This document shows positions 38,871 to 48,738 of a stretch of DNA of 64,000 nucleotides, in pieces. The notes under the pieces are model-generated. The model saw only the letters and a list, made by a program, of their open reading frames with translations. It had not been told where the DNA came from and made no database searches. How positions within the stretch are numbered: the first letter of the stretch is position 1; each line of letters begins with the position of its first letter. The translations under genes were made by a program, and so were the position numbers. This DNA is from Paramoeba atlantica (Eukaryota > Discosea), in contig CDRNVI010000088.1 in assembly GCA_977017575.1 (NCBI GenBank), forward strand, positions 62,001 to 126,000, in the 5' to 3' direction.

Positions 38871-39638
38871 TCAGACAATTTTTTGTAATTCATGAGCAAC
38901 TTTAAGATAGTCCCGCCCCATTTGCACAAAATTAATCTCTCCGCTCAACACTTTCTTTGGCAAGCTCTCCCCGTTTTCTTGCGCCTCCGCGGACACCCCC
39001 TCCTTATCCGTACCCGACGCCGGGAGCCCATCCCCCTTGCATCCCCCTCTCCACGCCTCTCGAAGATACCCCTCCACCTCCCGAGCCGCGGCCTCACACA
39101 ACATGTGCAGGAAGGGCTCATAATCGGAGGTCGGCACGACGTGCTGGGCGAGCCGCAGCTTATTGTAGCTCCCCTCCGCAAGGAAACGCTCGAGCTCGAT
39201 AATCGGCTGCACGTACGGGGTGGCCAACCCCGCGCGAGGGAGAGACTCCAGCGCGGTGTGAAACGCCACCGCGTCCCGACCCACCAGCAGCGCCGTGAGA
39301 TAGAGCCCATGGAGGAGATGCTCCCGGGCGGAGGGGTAGGCGGCGGTCCCCGGAAAATCCGTATAGTACGAGGTGAGCTGCAGGTAGCCCTGTGTAAACC
39401 CCTGGACGTCCCCCGTGCGTGCGTGACACAGGCAGACGTACTCCATGGCCTCGCGGACCAGGAGGGTTTCCTGCAACGCGGTGTCGTGTGTGGCGTCGGG
39501 GGAAAAGTAGGAAGGAAAGGTGAGGAACTCTACCCGGGCGTGCTGAAGGTGTTGCAGACTCTCGGGGTAGAGTTGGGTATCGTATGCGGTTTTGGCGGAT
39601 TGTAGGCTCTGGTAGGCTTTGTGGAAGGCCTCGGTCAT
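38871..39638 (-). CDS. RPN12: 26S proteasome lid subunit RPN12 (PSMD8)
   Basis: RPN12 is a PCI-type subunit that completes the proteasome lid. The 255-residue product is helical and carries LYLTALLVGRDAVAFHTALESLP (others: LLCLLAQNRVAEFHTELE). The hallmark LAEGSYNKLRLA matches MEGSYNKVFLA, then TSDYEPFLHMLCEAAAREV matches ESYTFFMDILLDTIRDEI. An insert near 200-230 is Gly/Ser-rich. Length fits (yeast 274, human 350 with an extension). The ATG at 39638 follows a pyrimidine-rich leader. The gene is strongly GC-rich compared with its flanks. Confidence 0.88.
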   Translation of the reverse strand: MTEAFHKAYQSLQSAKTAYDTQLYPESLQHLQHARVEFLTFPSYFSPDATHDTALQETLLVREAMEYVCLCHARTGDVQGFTQGYLQLTSYYTDFPGTAAYPSAREHLLHGLYLTALLVGRDAVAFHTALESLPRAGLATPYVQPIIELERFLAEGSYNKLRLAQHVVPTSDYEPFLHMLCEAAAREVEGYLREAWRGGCKGDGLPASGTDKEGVSAEAQENGESLPKKVLSGEINFVQMGRDYLKVAHELQKIV

Positions 39639-39796
39639 GGGGAATGGAGTTAATGAAGCAAAAAAAGGAAAGGGGAAGTGTATTAAAGTGCAAAAAAGTT
39701 GTAGGTTTTAGTGAGGTAACAAAGTTGTGAGAAACTCGGCTAAAGTATATCGTCGAACATGTATTAGAATCGCGAAAAAAATTAAGATAACTAAAA

Positions 39797-41548
39797 TTAT
39801 CCCCTTTTCACAAGTTTCTTTTTCGAATGCCTCGTACGCTTTGTCAAGTTTGTTCTCCTTTCTTTGGATTTAGTTTTCCTTTTTACGTTTTTTTCTGTCT
39901 TCAATTCGGACGAAAGTAAAGCCGTTGGGCAGTCCAGCTTGGAACCAAGACTAAGATTCTTGGTCTCATCGTTGTACCCTAAGAGACCAGCAAGAGAAAC
40001 ATGCGTCTTAAACCTCTTACGCTGCTCACGAGGCAGCATTTGGTTAATCGTGGGATAAAACGAGGCGGGGAGAAACAATGTGGAGGGTCCCGCACCCAGC
40101 ATCTTCGCCCTCAAATTCCGCAACGCCATCGCACTATCACGCATCCTCACCGACCACCACGACAGCAACTCTGGATTCTTCCGCGTAAGATTCCCCAGGC
40201 TCCGCAACCGACATATAATCGCCGTTAAATGAAACGGCGCCTCCGGACCCAACCAGTGCGACTGCACCGCCTCCAGGGGGGTATAATGCGGAAACCTCCG
40301 ACCCTCCGCCCCCAACCACCCCCGCACCGCGTGGGAGAGCCCCACATCCTCCCCTTCCGAGACCACCGCGTTGGCGGTCACCCGGCTGGGGCGGTAGAAC
40401 TCGCCCAGCGGTCGCACCAGGAGACGTTCGAGGGCGCGGTTCACGACGCAGCACAGGGCGTGGGAGGAGAGCGTGAGGTGGTACGTCCCCGGGGGGTCGG
40501 GGGGGTCGCGGTACTCCGGGTCCATCAGAGCGGGGTGGAAGCCCCAGACCATGGCGTCTCCGAACACGCCGGGGGGGCGTGCGGGGGGGACGGGGGGCTC
40601 CGTTGTACCGCAGGGGTCGTGCCGGTGGTGAGTGGGGGTGGGGGATGGAGGGGAGGGGGGAGACGGGGAAGAAGAGGAGTCCCGGAGTGGGGTTGAGGAT
40701 GGGGTGGCGGGGGGTGATAGTGCGGGAGGAGTGTTTGGGAGAGGGGGTTGTTGTGAGGCTCCACTCCATGGTTCTCGTCGGCTGGCGGTAATTTGCTGAG
40801 CGATGACTTGGGCCTCGAGTGCTCGCTGTGCTCGTTCATACATGTTGTATCGCACCTCCGGACGGAATGCCAGGGTCACGTCTGAGGTGTATCGAGAGGT
40901 TTTGCGGAGGTTCAGTTCGCGGTACTCCCCTTTTCCGTTGTCAAAGCGAATGGTGCGGTGAACTTCCGGGCGGCTCAGACAGGTCCCAATCGCGGCAAGC
41001 AAGTCCGTGAGACCTTCGCTCTCGGAGGCGTCGTTATCCGCATGGAAGATCAGAGTGCGCGTACGTTGCCGACGATTTAGATACCAAAACGAGACTCGGT
41101 AGATTTCCTCCGGGCGGTGCTTGTCAAGATCTATTTTCATCTCCAAGCATTCGACCTCATGACCAAGTTGCGCCCACGTAAGGTGTCGAGGGGTCTTCGT
41201 GAACTCGTATTTAAACATGAGCTTGTTGCGCCAGGATTCCTCGTCCTCAACATCCAACAGAGCATCCTGATCCGTGTTCATCTTTTCGATTGAAGTAATG
41301 TCATCGAGCTTCGCAAAGGAGGCATTGGTAGTCCCAGTGGTATATATCTCAGAAGTTAAAGAACTCTCGTATTCCCGAACTTGATCGCAGTCTGAATGAG
41401 AACTTTGAAGCTGTTTTGAGCCCAGGCATACCGTGGAGAATCGAAAACAAGTAGCGAAACACTTAATTGCAGACCAATGAAGATTTAATGGTTTTCGATT
41501 GGCAGGTCTTCCCAAGCTAAAAGATACCCATTTTTTACGGAGGAACAT
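39797..41548 (-). CDS. unrecognised 583-residue protein with proline-rich middle
   Basis: I do not recognise this protein. Residues about 100-230 look folded (WRNKLMFKYEFTKT, DLDKHRPEEIYRVSFWYLNRR and FDNGKGEYRELNLRK). Next is a Pro/Ser-rich stretch (about 265-325), then a second globular part with YHLTLSSHALCCVVNRALERLL and ICRLRSLGNLTRKNPEL. The C-terminus is a Lys/Arg cluster (KRKTKSKERRTNLTKRTRHSKKK) that would serve as a nuclear or nucleolar signal. The ATG at 41548 opens a mixed N-terminus. The central coding part is very GC-rich and shows a C-to-G skew switch on the plus strand. It could be a nucleic-acid-associated protein, but there is no direct support. Confidence 0.75.
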   Translation of the reverse strand: MFLRKKWVSFSLGRPANRKPLNLHWSAIKCFATCFRFSTVCLGSKQLQSSHSDCDQVREYESSLTSEIYTTGTTNASFAKLDDITSIEKMNTDQDALLDVEDEESWRNKLMFKYEFTKTPRHLTWAQLGHEVECLEMKIDLDKHRPEEIYRVSFWYLNRRQRTRTLIFHADNDASESEGLTDLLAAIGTCLSRPEVHRTIRFDNGKGEYRELNLRKTSRYTSDVTLAFRPEVRYNMYERAQRALEAQVIAQQITASRREPWSGASQQPPLPNTPPALSPPATPSSTPLRDSSSSPSPPSPPSPTPTHHRHDPCGTTEPPVPPARPPGVFGDAMVWGFHPALMDPEYRDPPDPPGTYHLTLSSHALCCVVNRALERLLVRPLGEFYRPSRVTANAVVSEGEDVGLSHAVRGWLGAEGRRFPHYTPLEAVQSHWLGPEAPFHLTAIICRLRSLGNLTRKNPELLSWWSVRMRDSAMALRNLRAKMLGAGPSTLFLPASFYPTINQMLPREQRKRFKTHVSLAGLLGYNDETKNLSLGSKLDCPTALLSSELKTEKNVKRKTKSKERRTNLTKRTRHSKKKLVKRG

Positions 41549-42490
41549 TAGAGAGACGATTCATTTGACGGCATTAAGGTCGGTAAAAATAGAGATCATC
41601 ATATTCTCAAGCCTCATCTTAATAGCGATGAATCCCCAAGAAATAATCAAAATACGTGAACGAAATCAAGGTCAGATTGAACGAAGTTTGCACACTTTTC
41701 AAACGGGGGCACTACCACTGACCATTCTGAGCAACACATGTCGTTCATGAGTGGCCTTTCTCACACTCCACAAGTTGGGCTACAAAGTAGTAACAATTTT
41801 GGCTACATAGTAGTTGTTCAAAATATACAATGTATTGTAAATATATAATGTATTGTTTAGATTGCGGAGGTAAACGGAGTTCAACGCCGAGGTAGTTTTC
41901 AACGCGAATGCGCAGCAGCAGTACGTCAAAAACAGCCCCCGCGTTTAACAAAGCGACTCAAAAAGGAAAACAATATCTAGGCAATTTCAATAGTTTAAAG
42001 GGTCTCAAATGACTTAATAATTTGAGATAAATAATTACTGTACCAACTCTACTTAAGAGTCCGCCGTTTTTGGGCATTTGTACTCTTAAGTGGGGGGGTC
42101 AGAATTTTCCGGACTCTGAAGTGGAGGGGGTACAGCAAGTTAAAGAGCGATAAAAATTCAAATATTTTATTCACAAAAGAGGTAACAAAGTTGTATGCAT
42201 ACAACTTGTATGGGTTTGCTTGTTTGTACAAGTCGGAATCAGAGAGCTGAAAATATGGAAAGCACTCCTGAAGGAAAGTATTCTATTATTGAAGATCACA
42301 AAAGCATCCCTAATCTGGACCCACCTACAAGGCCTCTTTATCTATGTTGCGAAAGTTCGAAAATTCTTTGAAAGCGTTTATTGAATTCACTATTCGTTTT
42401 TTTAATGATTTTGAATATCCTTTGAATATTAAGCTCTCTCACTCAACTCACACTGTACATTAAATTTCAAAATCTCAGAAAGAAACTGGC
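41549..42490. other. intergenic, repeats only
   Basis: AT-rich, about 940 bp. Short near-copies of (A/T)TAC(A/T)ATGTATTGT lie at about 41827-41860. A hairpin ACTTAAGAGT/ACTCTTAAGT with a 20-nt loop lies at about 42050-42091. No gene is supported. Confidence 0.55.
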
Positions 42491-43009
42491 TTAGGAACTA
42501 TGCGCCGAATCCTTCGGGGGCAAATATTTTTCAATAATAGCACCAATTTCTTCAGCATTCTGGGTAAACGGTGTGAATCGAGCAACTACTCGTCCGTTGC
42601 GATCGCACAGAAATTTTGCAAAGTTCCATCCCACAAAACCCTCGAACTCCGGGTTTGATGTAGTAAGAAAACGATATAATGGGTGTTGCTTAGAGCCTTT
42701 GACGTCTAGCTTCTCCAGCATGGGAAAAGTAACTTTGTAATTGTCCTTTGCCCAGTCACGAATTGTACAAGAGTCTCCGGGCTCTTGCCAAGCGAATTGA
42801 TTGCACGGAGCCCCGATCACTGTGAAACCTCTAGCATGATACTTATCCTGCAGTTCTTGCAGAATGGGGTAGGTTCCCTTTGTGAGGCCACACCGTGAGG
42901 CAACGTTTACAATTAATGTGACTTGACCACGAAATTGAGAAAAGGGAAATGTCTTTCCCGCGTAATCGGTAGCAACGATATCAAAGAGACAATTTGCAAT
43001 GGCTGACAT
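42491..43009 (-). CDS. glutathione peroxidase-like protein, Cys type
   Basis: GPX-like enzymes of plants and protists reduce lipid and hydrogen peroxides, usually with thioredoxin. The 172-residue protein has the peroxidatic site VASRCGLT with Cys in place of selenocysteine, then the FTVIGAPCNQFAWQEPG block with the resolving-type cysteine. WNFAKFLCDRNGRVV carries the family Trp and Asn. The Gln/Trp/Asn tetrad of GPX is complete. Start at the ATG at 43009. A longer reading with an N-terminal hydrophobic segment exists but lacks an ATG. Length is typical of cytosolic forms. Confidence 0.93.
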   Translation of the reverse strand: MSAIANCLFDIVATDYAGKTFPFSQFRGQVTLIVNVASRCGLTKGTYPILQELQDKYHARGFTVIGAPCNQFAWQEPGDSCTIRDWAKDNYKVTFPMLEKLDVKGSKQHPLYRFLTTSNPEFEGFVGWNFAKFLCDRNGRVVARFTPFTQNAEEIGAIIEKYLPPKDSAHSS

Positions 43010-43483
43010 ATAACTTGCAGCAAATAAGAGAAGTAATCGGTAAAACGCGCTAAATAAAAATACATGCACGGTATATTATTTTGTATAGCTCCACTTATTA
43101 GAAATCGTAATACAGACCTTTCACACTCTTTAGGGACCATTCGGTTAGTTATATTTTGGAATATGAAAATTTAAAAAGTTTACCTCATTCGAGGTAGCAA
43201 GTTTAAAAGTAGCTTTTAGCACCTAACGGATCTAAATACATCTGAATGAAATACCATCACATGTACAAGATTGTATCAGATTCGGCAAGGTAACAGCCTA
43301 CAGGCTGCTAAAAAACTAAGTGAAATAGAAGAGTGAGACTGAGAATCTTCTGACCCCTTCCTTCAAGAAAAGCGACTACGTGCGATCCGTAGATCTACGC
43401 TTCGGATTTCCCACTCGTGTGAAAAAGTAATGCCAGACTCGGATTGATTTCTAAGGGGATGAAAATGACCCTTGAACTTAAAA
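43010..43483. other. intergenic, no gene seen
   Basis: AT-rich spacer. No supported feature. Confidence 0.5.
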
Positions 43484-44632
43484 TCACTCAGAAATTTTGG
43501 GCACGCGCTCAATTTGTTTCCTCAGAGCCTCAAGCGCGTGGCTTCTGGAGTCCTGGATAAGACCCAGGCCCTCATCGAGCAACAGTCTCGCGGCATCCGG
43601 TTTTTGCAGGTGCACTAATGCGGTGGCACCTTGCAAATATGCTTGAGAATTGTAACCCCGACTAGCCGAGACGGCACTTCGAGCACTTTCCTCTGCTTCA
43701 CGATACCGACGCATACGATTTAACACCCCGGCCTCAAGGGCGTAAATCCCACCGAGCCGCGTAGGGTTTCGCGTGCATGACCGCGCGACTTTACAGCACC
43801 CCAGTGCCGGGAAGTGTAGTCCTTCGTGATTCGCTGAAATGGCCATAGCGCATAGTATTTTACTAAGGTACACATCCCGAGGTGCGTCTTCGTCGGTATC
43901 CTCACCTGAAAGAGTGGAGACCGGAGCCTTTGGTTCCAGGATTGGATCCTCCTGCTCCAGGACGTGTATAAAATCCTTTAGATTGGAAGGGAACTCTTCA
44001 ATGAGGTGATTCGGAGCCTCACCGGGTCCCGAAAGCCCAGGATGTATCAGGTAGGCTAGACTTTTCTCTGGGAGGAGATCCTCTGTAATTCGTAGCGAGG
44101 ATAGAAACCGATCCATCACTCGGCGGATCTCCTGCACTTCGCCTCTTGTTTCAATCAACGCGAGAACTCGTCGTCCTAACGCGAGGGTGGTCTCTCTTGC
44201 GAGGTGTTCTCCATTCTTCGCGGTTTCTCCCGCTTCGTGCTCATCTGGGACATATTCTGAAAGCTGCTTTTCATTCTCACGCTTTGGATCACCCCCAAAA
44301 ATATGCTTATATGCGCGATCAAATATTCTTCCTTGTTTCTTATCGGGCTGACCAAACGTTCCGCCTATTATATTACTCCGTCGTGAAATGTGCCAGAGGT
44401 TTACTCTTTTGTTATCTAGAAAAAATATACGCAAAGTGCTTTGTTGGAAGGGTGTGTTATGCCTCGAAATAGAGAAAGTCGAAGTAGAGCCAAGGCGAAA
44501 AATTGCGTGATCATGTTGAGAAACAGGGACGGATCGCTTAAAATCATCGGAATAGTACCCCTTGGTGTCGGGTCTAAAGCACATTGGCTTGTCGGGAAAA
44601 GAATCTCTTAGCATAAGTGAGGCGAACTTCAT
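43484..44632 (-). CDS. unrecognised 382-residue protein with TPR-like C-terminus
   Basis: I do not recognise this protein. The C-terminal 130 residues are helical and show TPR-like spacing of small and large residues: GGIYALEAGVLNRMRRYREAEESARSAV, then AYLQGATALVHLQKPDAARLLLDEGL. A Lys/Arg end follows. The N-terminal 120 residues are Ser/Phe/Arg-rich, without a domain. The middle is helical (ETTLALGRRVLALIETRGEVQEI). A role as an adaptor or organelle protein is possible. The N-terminal part could be a targeting presequence, but this is inference. Confidence 0.7.
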   Translation of the reverse strand: MKFASLMLRDSFPDKPMCFRPDTKGYYSDDFKRSVPVSQHDHAIFRLGSTSTFSISRHNTPFQQSTLRIFFLDNKRVNLWHISRRSNIIGGTFGQPDKKQGRIFDRAYKHIFGGDPKRENEKQLSEYVPDEHEAGETAKNGEHLARETTLALGRRVLALIETRGEVQEIRRVMDRFLSSLRITEDLLPEKSLAYLIHPGLSGPGEAPNHLIEEFPSNLKDFIHVLEQEDPILEPKAPVSTLSGEDTDEDAPRDVYLSKILCAMAISANHEGLHFPALGCCKVARSCTRNPTRLGGIYALEAGVLNRMRRYREAEESARSAVSASRGYNSQAYLQGATALVHLQKPDAARLLLDEGLGLIQDSRSHALEALRKQIERVPKISE

Positions 44633-46028
44633 TGAATCACAGAACTTTTGTGTGTAGCATTCCGGTAATTCATTTTACTTGTTCTTCCCAAATGCTACTA
44701 GCCGAAAGGTTTCCAAACATGGGAGGGTACTTGGATTTTAATTGATCGAATGATATTTTTTAATTTTTCCTTCTAAATCAAAGTGAAAAAAAATGGGATT
44801 TGTTTTACAGAAACGTTTCCCCCCTTTTTTTAGAACAATAAATATTGTCGAATGCTCACCTCCCGCCACTGGTGGACACTTGATGACGGAATCGCCGTAT
44901 TGCCCTTTTGAATGACAGCCACGATCGTCGACCCGATTTCAATTTTTAGAGAGTTTTAGAAAATCTCTGAAAAGTTGTAGGAGAAATCGACACTCTAGTA
45001 TAAGTAGACGCACGGGGCCTTACTCGAATACAGCCGGGGCGAAGCAACATGTGGTATTCGTGGCCCATGCCGTCAACGGGCATCGCGTCGTGATCGTGAA
45101 GACAATTCGACAGATTAATTGCTCCCAAATTCGAGATCATGTTTTCGAGTGATAATTGCTCTCAAATTCGAATTAACAAGCAAGCTGAATAAATTTTTCT
45201 TAGTACGAACTTTCGTACTTAGTACGAATAGTACGGCACTAAGTACGGTACTGTCGTACTAAGGAGATGTACAGTGTTATAAAGATGTACAGTGTTTATT
45301 TAATTACGGTATTATTTAATTACGCTTTTAAGGTTATTTTTGGCTAAAATTAATCTTAATTAAATTAACCATAATATACCGGTGAAACGGTCATTAAGGA
45401 TAAAAGTAATTAAGGCAGAACGGATTTAAGAATTGTCGTTTGTAGCATAAATATCGCATTTCTGCTAAACGTGCTGAGTTTCTGATCATTTTTCATGTTT
45501 TTCGAACTTTTCTAGACGAGCTTCGCCTGTTTCGCCTACCTTTACGGTCTAGTTCAACGTGTGAGAGAAAAGCTAAAACGATCATTGAAAGGAGAAGTCT
45601 GAGACGGAATCATGAAATTAAGTTTTCCCAATTTTTCCCTCAAAACGGCAAAAAATTAACTCCCGTCTTAATTAAAGCTGCCTTAATTAAAGTTGCCTTA
45701 ATTTTAATTACCCTTAATTGAAGTTTCTACGGTAATCCACTCGTAAATTAAGAATTTTTCAACACACTTTTTGAGTAACTTTTAAGCGCCCAAGCCATTG
45801 GATTCGTCTGTGATCATTTTATAAAGGTTTCAGTTTCGTATGAAAGTGAGGTCGACGGTGACAGACATGAAAAAAAGTATTTTTTTTTCGGGGCTAAAAA
45901 TAATCTTAATTAAAAATAACCATAATTAAAAATAACCGTAATATAATAATCCACTCGTATTTGAATACTTCACTGTATGTCATTATCTTTATTTCATTAT
46001 CTTTATTTTTCCAAGGAACTGTCTGGTA
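44633..46028. repeat. AT-rich repeat region with palindromes
   Basis: No gene is seen over 1.4 kb. At about 45205-45262 a cluster of GTACT/AGTAC motifs forms overlapping palindromes. A block around 45342-45378 (GGCTAAAATTAATCTTAATT) reappears changed at about 45890-45945. (T)TAATTAA(G) motifs recur throughout 45650-45730. ATAATCCACTCGTA occurs at about 45731 and 45948. It is probably a decayed mobile element. Confidence 0.5.
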
Positions 46029-47369
46029 TATAAACCCTTGGCCACCAATAAGGCACCCCCCTTATTTTTTGCATGATGGGTATGGTAGGGTTATCATACC
46101 ATGTTTTCGTTCAAAATTTTGAGATGTGTACGTTCCCGCTGTTTTTAGCTCATGAAAAATAAAAAAATAAAAAAATATTTTACCACTTTAACATTAGGGT
46201 CGATTTATGAAAAAATCGCAGGCCTCCGAAAGGTGGCCTCAGCCCCCTGGGGAAGGAACTCATGCTTTTAAGGTTTCAAGATGGCATCCCAAAGAAACGA
46301 ATAGCACGTGAATTGAATGTAAGCGTGAAATACATTCGAAAATACCTCCGTGATCACCCCAAAATTGAGACGAAAAAAAGCCTAAAGAAATCCCCACAGA
46401 AAAAAGAAATAAAGTCTCGTAAAAAAAGGATTGAAACCATTATTTCTAAGAAAGATGCGGCAGGGGTGCCAAAGTACAACAGTTCAAAGCGTATTTCTGT
46501 TGTTTTGTACAGAAAGGGTGTTACTGCAAGCCCTCGAACTGTTCGTCGAGATTTGAGGCAAGCAGGGCATCAATATAGGCCACGCCCAATTTCACAAGGG
46601 CTCACCGCTGTACAAAAAGAAAAACGCGTACAGTTTTCTTTAAATTACAAAGAGGACACATCGAAATTGATATTCTCAGATGAGAAGGTGTTTGATACAA
46701 ACGATAATCGAATGAAAATGTGGGTAAAAAAAGGAGAGACCCCTGCAAAGAGACTAAAGGTGCGCTGGGCGCCTAAGTGTCAGGTGTGGGGAGCTATAGG
46801 AATTAACTGGAGATGCTTAAAAATTTTATCTAGCAGGACCTCTATTACCCACGAAACACACATAGACACACTAAAACATGTTTATTTCCCCCGCAAAAGA
46901 ATATTTCAACAAGATGGTGCCACCGCTCATACGGCCAAGGCCACCATAAATTACCTGAACAAACGAAAAATTAATCTACTAAAAAATTGGCCCCCAAATT
47001 CTCCCGATCTTTCTCCCATTGAAAACATATGGTCAATGGTACAACAAGACGTAAATGAAAAGCTACCATCTACAGTTTCCGAACTGCAAAGGTGTATTCT
47101 AAACACATGGAGTTCTTTACCGACTGAGATGATAAATGATACCATCTTAAGTTTCGATCGTAGACTGAAGGCCTGCGTCGAACTAGGTGGCGAAAAGGTA
47201 AAAAAGTGGTAAATAGTTTCCACTTTATAAATAGCTATAGGACTAGTGACCAAGTGTGGGAGGACATAAATCCCGAACTGAGATCTGCAAAATGCCATTG
47301 AAATTAGCTCAAACAAACAAAGCATCGAATTTTTAGAGGGGGGTGCCTTATTTTGGCCAGGGGTTTATA
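46029..47369 (+). mobile_element. Tc1/mariner element, 1.34 kb, transposase open
   Basis: The ends share an inverted repeat: TAAACCCTTGGCCACCAATA at the left (about 46031) and the complement of TAAACCCCTGGCCAAAATAA at the right (to about 47367). Both are followed by AGGCACCCCCC. They are flanked by TA at 46029-46030 and 47368-47369, as expected for this superfamily. The inner gene is open and complete. A 16-bp repeat AAGGAACTGTCTGGTA lies on both sides at 46013-46028 and 47425-47440. Confidence 0.8.
46262..47212 (+). CDS. Tc1/mariner-family transposase, DD35E type
   Basis: The 316-residue protein cuts and joins its own element ends. It has an N-terminal helix-turn-helix (GIPKKRIARELNVSVKYIRKYL), a second recognition helix region (ASPRTVRRDLRQAG), then the DDE core. 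The core shows SDEKVF (first D), FQQDGATAHTA (second D) and SPDLSPIENIW (E), with 35 residues between the last two. A basic C-terminus follows. Length is close to the usual 340, and no frame break is seen, so it could still be active. Its nearest relatives are other Tc1-like elements. It is unlike the transposase at 12.4-13.9 kb. Confidence 0.9.
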   Translation: MLLRFQDGIPKKRIARELNVSVKYIRKYLRDHPKIETKKSLKKSPQKKEIKSRKKRIETIISKKDAAGVPKYNSSKRISVVLYRKGVTASPRTVRRDLRQAGHQYRPRPISQGLTAVQKEKRVQFSLNYKEDTSKLIFSDEKVFDTNDNRMKMWVKKGETPAKRLKVRWAPKCQVWGAIGINWRCLKILSSRTSITHETHIDTLKHVYFPRKRIFQQDGATAHTAKATINYLNKRKINLLKNWPPNSPDLSPIENIWSMVQQDVNEKLPSTVSELQRCILNTWSSLPTEMINDTILSFDRRLKACVELGGEKVKKW

Positions 47370-47751
47370 ATAAGGAATTATATATATACAGGTGGTATAT
47401 ATAATAAGGAACTATATATATAATAAGGAACTGTCTGGTAGCACGAAGGTACTATCACTCAATAACTCGACAAGGTATCGTGACAGTTTCACCACACACT
47501 GGAAATCGAATGCTTCGTCTTCAGCAAATGGCGACATGCAGGGGGTGGCAAGAAAATATGGGGGTGGGTCAAAATTCGTTTTAGACACCCATATATTCTT
47601 GCCACCCCCTGTATGTAACGTACTAATGACGCCTGTGCCTGAAGTATGCTACGTCGCGATGGCGGGGGGATCATCACATTTCCTACATTGGCAACCTTTT
47701 GCCTGAGCAAATCATTTTATTCCCTTTTGAGCAATAAGATGACATCTGCTT
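47370..47751. other. intergenic, TE flank and hairpin element
   Basis: It holds three imperfect copies of TATATATAATAAGGAA(C/T) (about 47368-47430) and the tiny hairpin element given separately. No gene. Confidence 0.5.
47534..47616. mobile_element. 83-bp hairpin element (minimal MITE)
   Basis: The left arm CAGGGGGTGGCAAGAAAATA and the right arm (its complement, CATATATTCTTGCCACCCCCTG) pair over about 25 bp, with a 25-nt loop. The arms sit inside an ACAT(G)/(T)ATGT frame. No coding capacity. The tip CAGGGGG is Tc1-like. Confidence 0.7.
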
Positions 47752-48738
47752 TTATAGACGGCATGTACTGTGGTTTTTTAAGAACCACTTTACAGAATTA
47801 TCAATTCCTTGCTGCAGTGCGGTAAAAGAAAAATGTGGACAAAGGCTGCGGAATACCTTGTTTGTTACGGTTTTTCGAAGTATTCCGTCACTATGAGAAG
47901 TACTAAAAGTAATATTGCCTTTGAACTCGAAAGAGTTTGCAATGCACTGCGCTGCACACGAAATAGTAAGCTCATTATGCTCACTGTTGCAGGTAATAAG
48001 GGGCTCTTTGCTCTCATAATTTTGAAGAGCCCAAATCAATAATTTTGCGAAGTCTTTCGCGTATAGAAATTGTCGTAGTGGCCTTCCGGATCCACAAACG
48101 TTAAAATCGGTTCCTGATTTCAGTGCTAAGAAACATTTATGAATCAGTGCAGGAATAACGTGCGCCTCCTCTAGATTGTAGTTGTCATTTTCTCCGTAAA
48201 GATTCGAAGGAATCACGCACACAATGTTAGTGCCATACTCTGCACGATAACTCCGACACAGTACCTCTAGACCTCTTTTCGCGTAAGCGTAACTTTCGTT
48301 TGAAGGATGCGGGGCACCGCAATGAAGGGATGACTCATCCATTGGAAAATCAGCAGGTTCAGCAGGAAAAATACATGTGCTGAGACAGCAAACTGTTTTC
48401 TTTACTTGAAAACGGCGGACACATCGTAAAACGTTTATGTTAATAAGACAGTTGTCCTCATACATAGATACTGGGTGTTCCAAATTGCTGTATAGTCCAC
48501 CAACACGTGCAGCGAGATGTATTACGAATGTTGGGCGATGCAAACAAAACATCTTTTCGGTTGCCTGGGCACAACGCAGATCAGCATCCGAACTGCAAGA
48601 AAAGACCCAGCGAAATCCCAGACTCGATCGGTCAATATCTCGTAAAGCCGTGCCTACAAGCCCCGTTCCCCCTGTAACTAAAACGAGAGGAGCAGTTTCG
48701 CACATTTTTTCTTTGAAAAATATATTTCTTGAGTTCAT
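47752..48738 (-). CDS. GFUS: GDP-L-fucose synthase (epimerase/reductase)
   Basis: The enzyme turns GDP-4-keto-6-deoxymannose into GDP-L-fucose in two steps, using NADPH. The 328-residue short-chain dehydrogenase has the NADPH loop VTGGTGLVGTALRD, VIHLAARVGGL, a Ser in LSTCIFP, the catalytic YxxxK in SYAYAKRGLEV, and IPSNLYGENDNYNLEEAHVIPALIHK. It closes with GSGRPLRQFLYAKDFAKLLIW. All are fucose-synthase signatures. Length matches (about 320). GDP-mannose dehydratase, the preceding step, is not in the window. ATG at 48738. Confidence 0.95.
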   Translation of the reverse strand: MNSRNIFFKEKMCETAPLVLVTGGTGLVGTALRDIDRSSLGFRWVFSCSSDADLRCAQATEKMFCLHRPTFVIHLAARVGGLYSNLEHPVSMYEDNCLININVLRCVRRFQVKKTVCCLSTCIFPAEPADFPMDESSLHCGAPHPSNESYAYAKRGLEVLCRSYRAEYGTNIVCVIPSNLYGENDNYNLEEAHVIPALIHKCFLALKSGTDFNVCGSGRPLRQFLYAKDFAKLLIWALQNYESKEPLITCNSEHNELTISCAAQCIANSFEFKGNITFSTSHSDGILRKTVTNKVFRSLCPHFSFTALQQGIDNSVKWFLKNHSTCRL

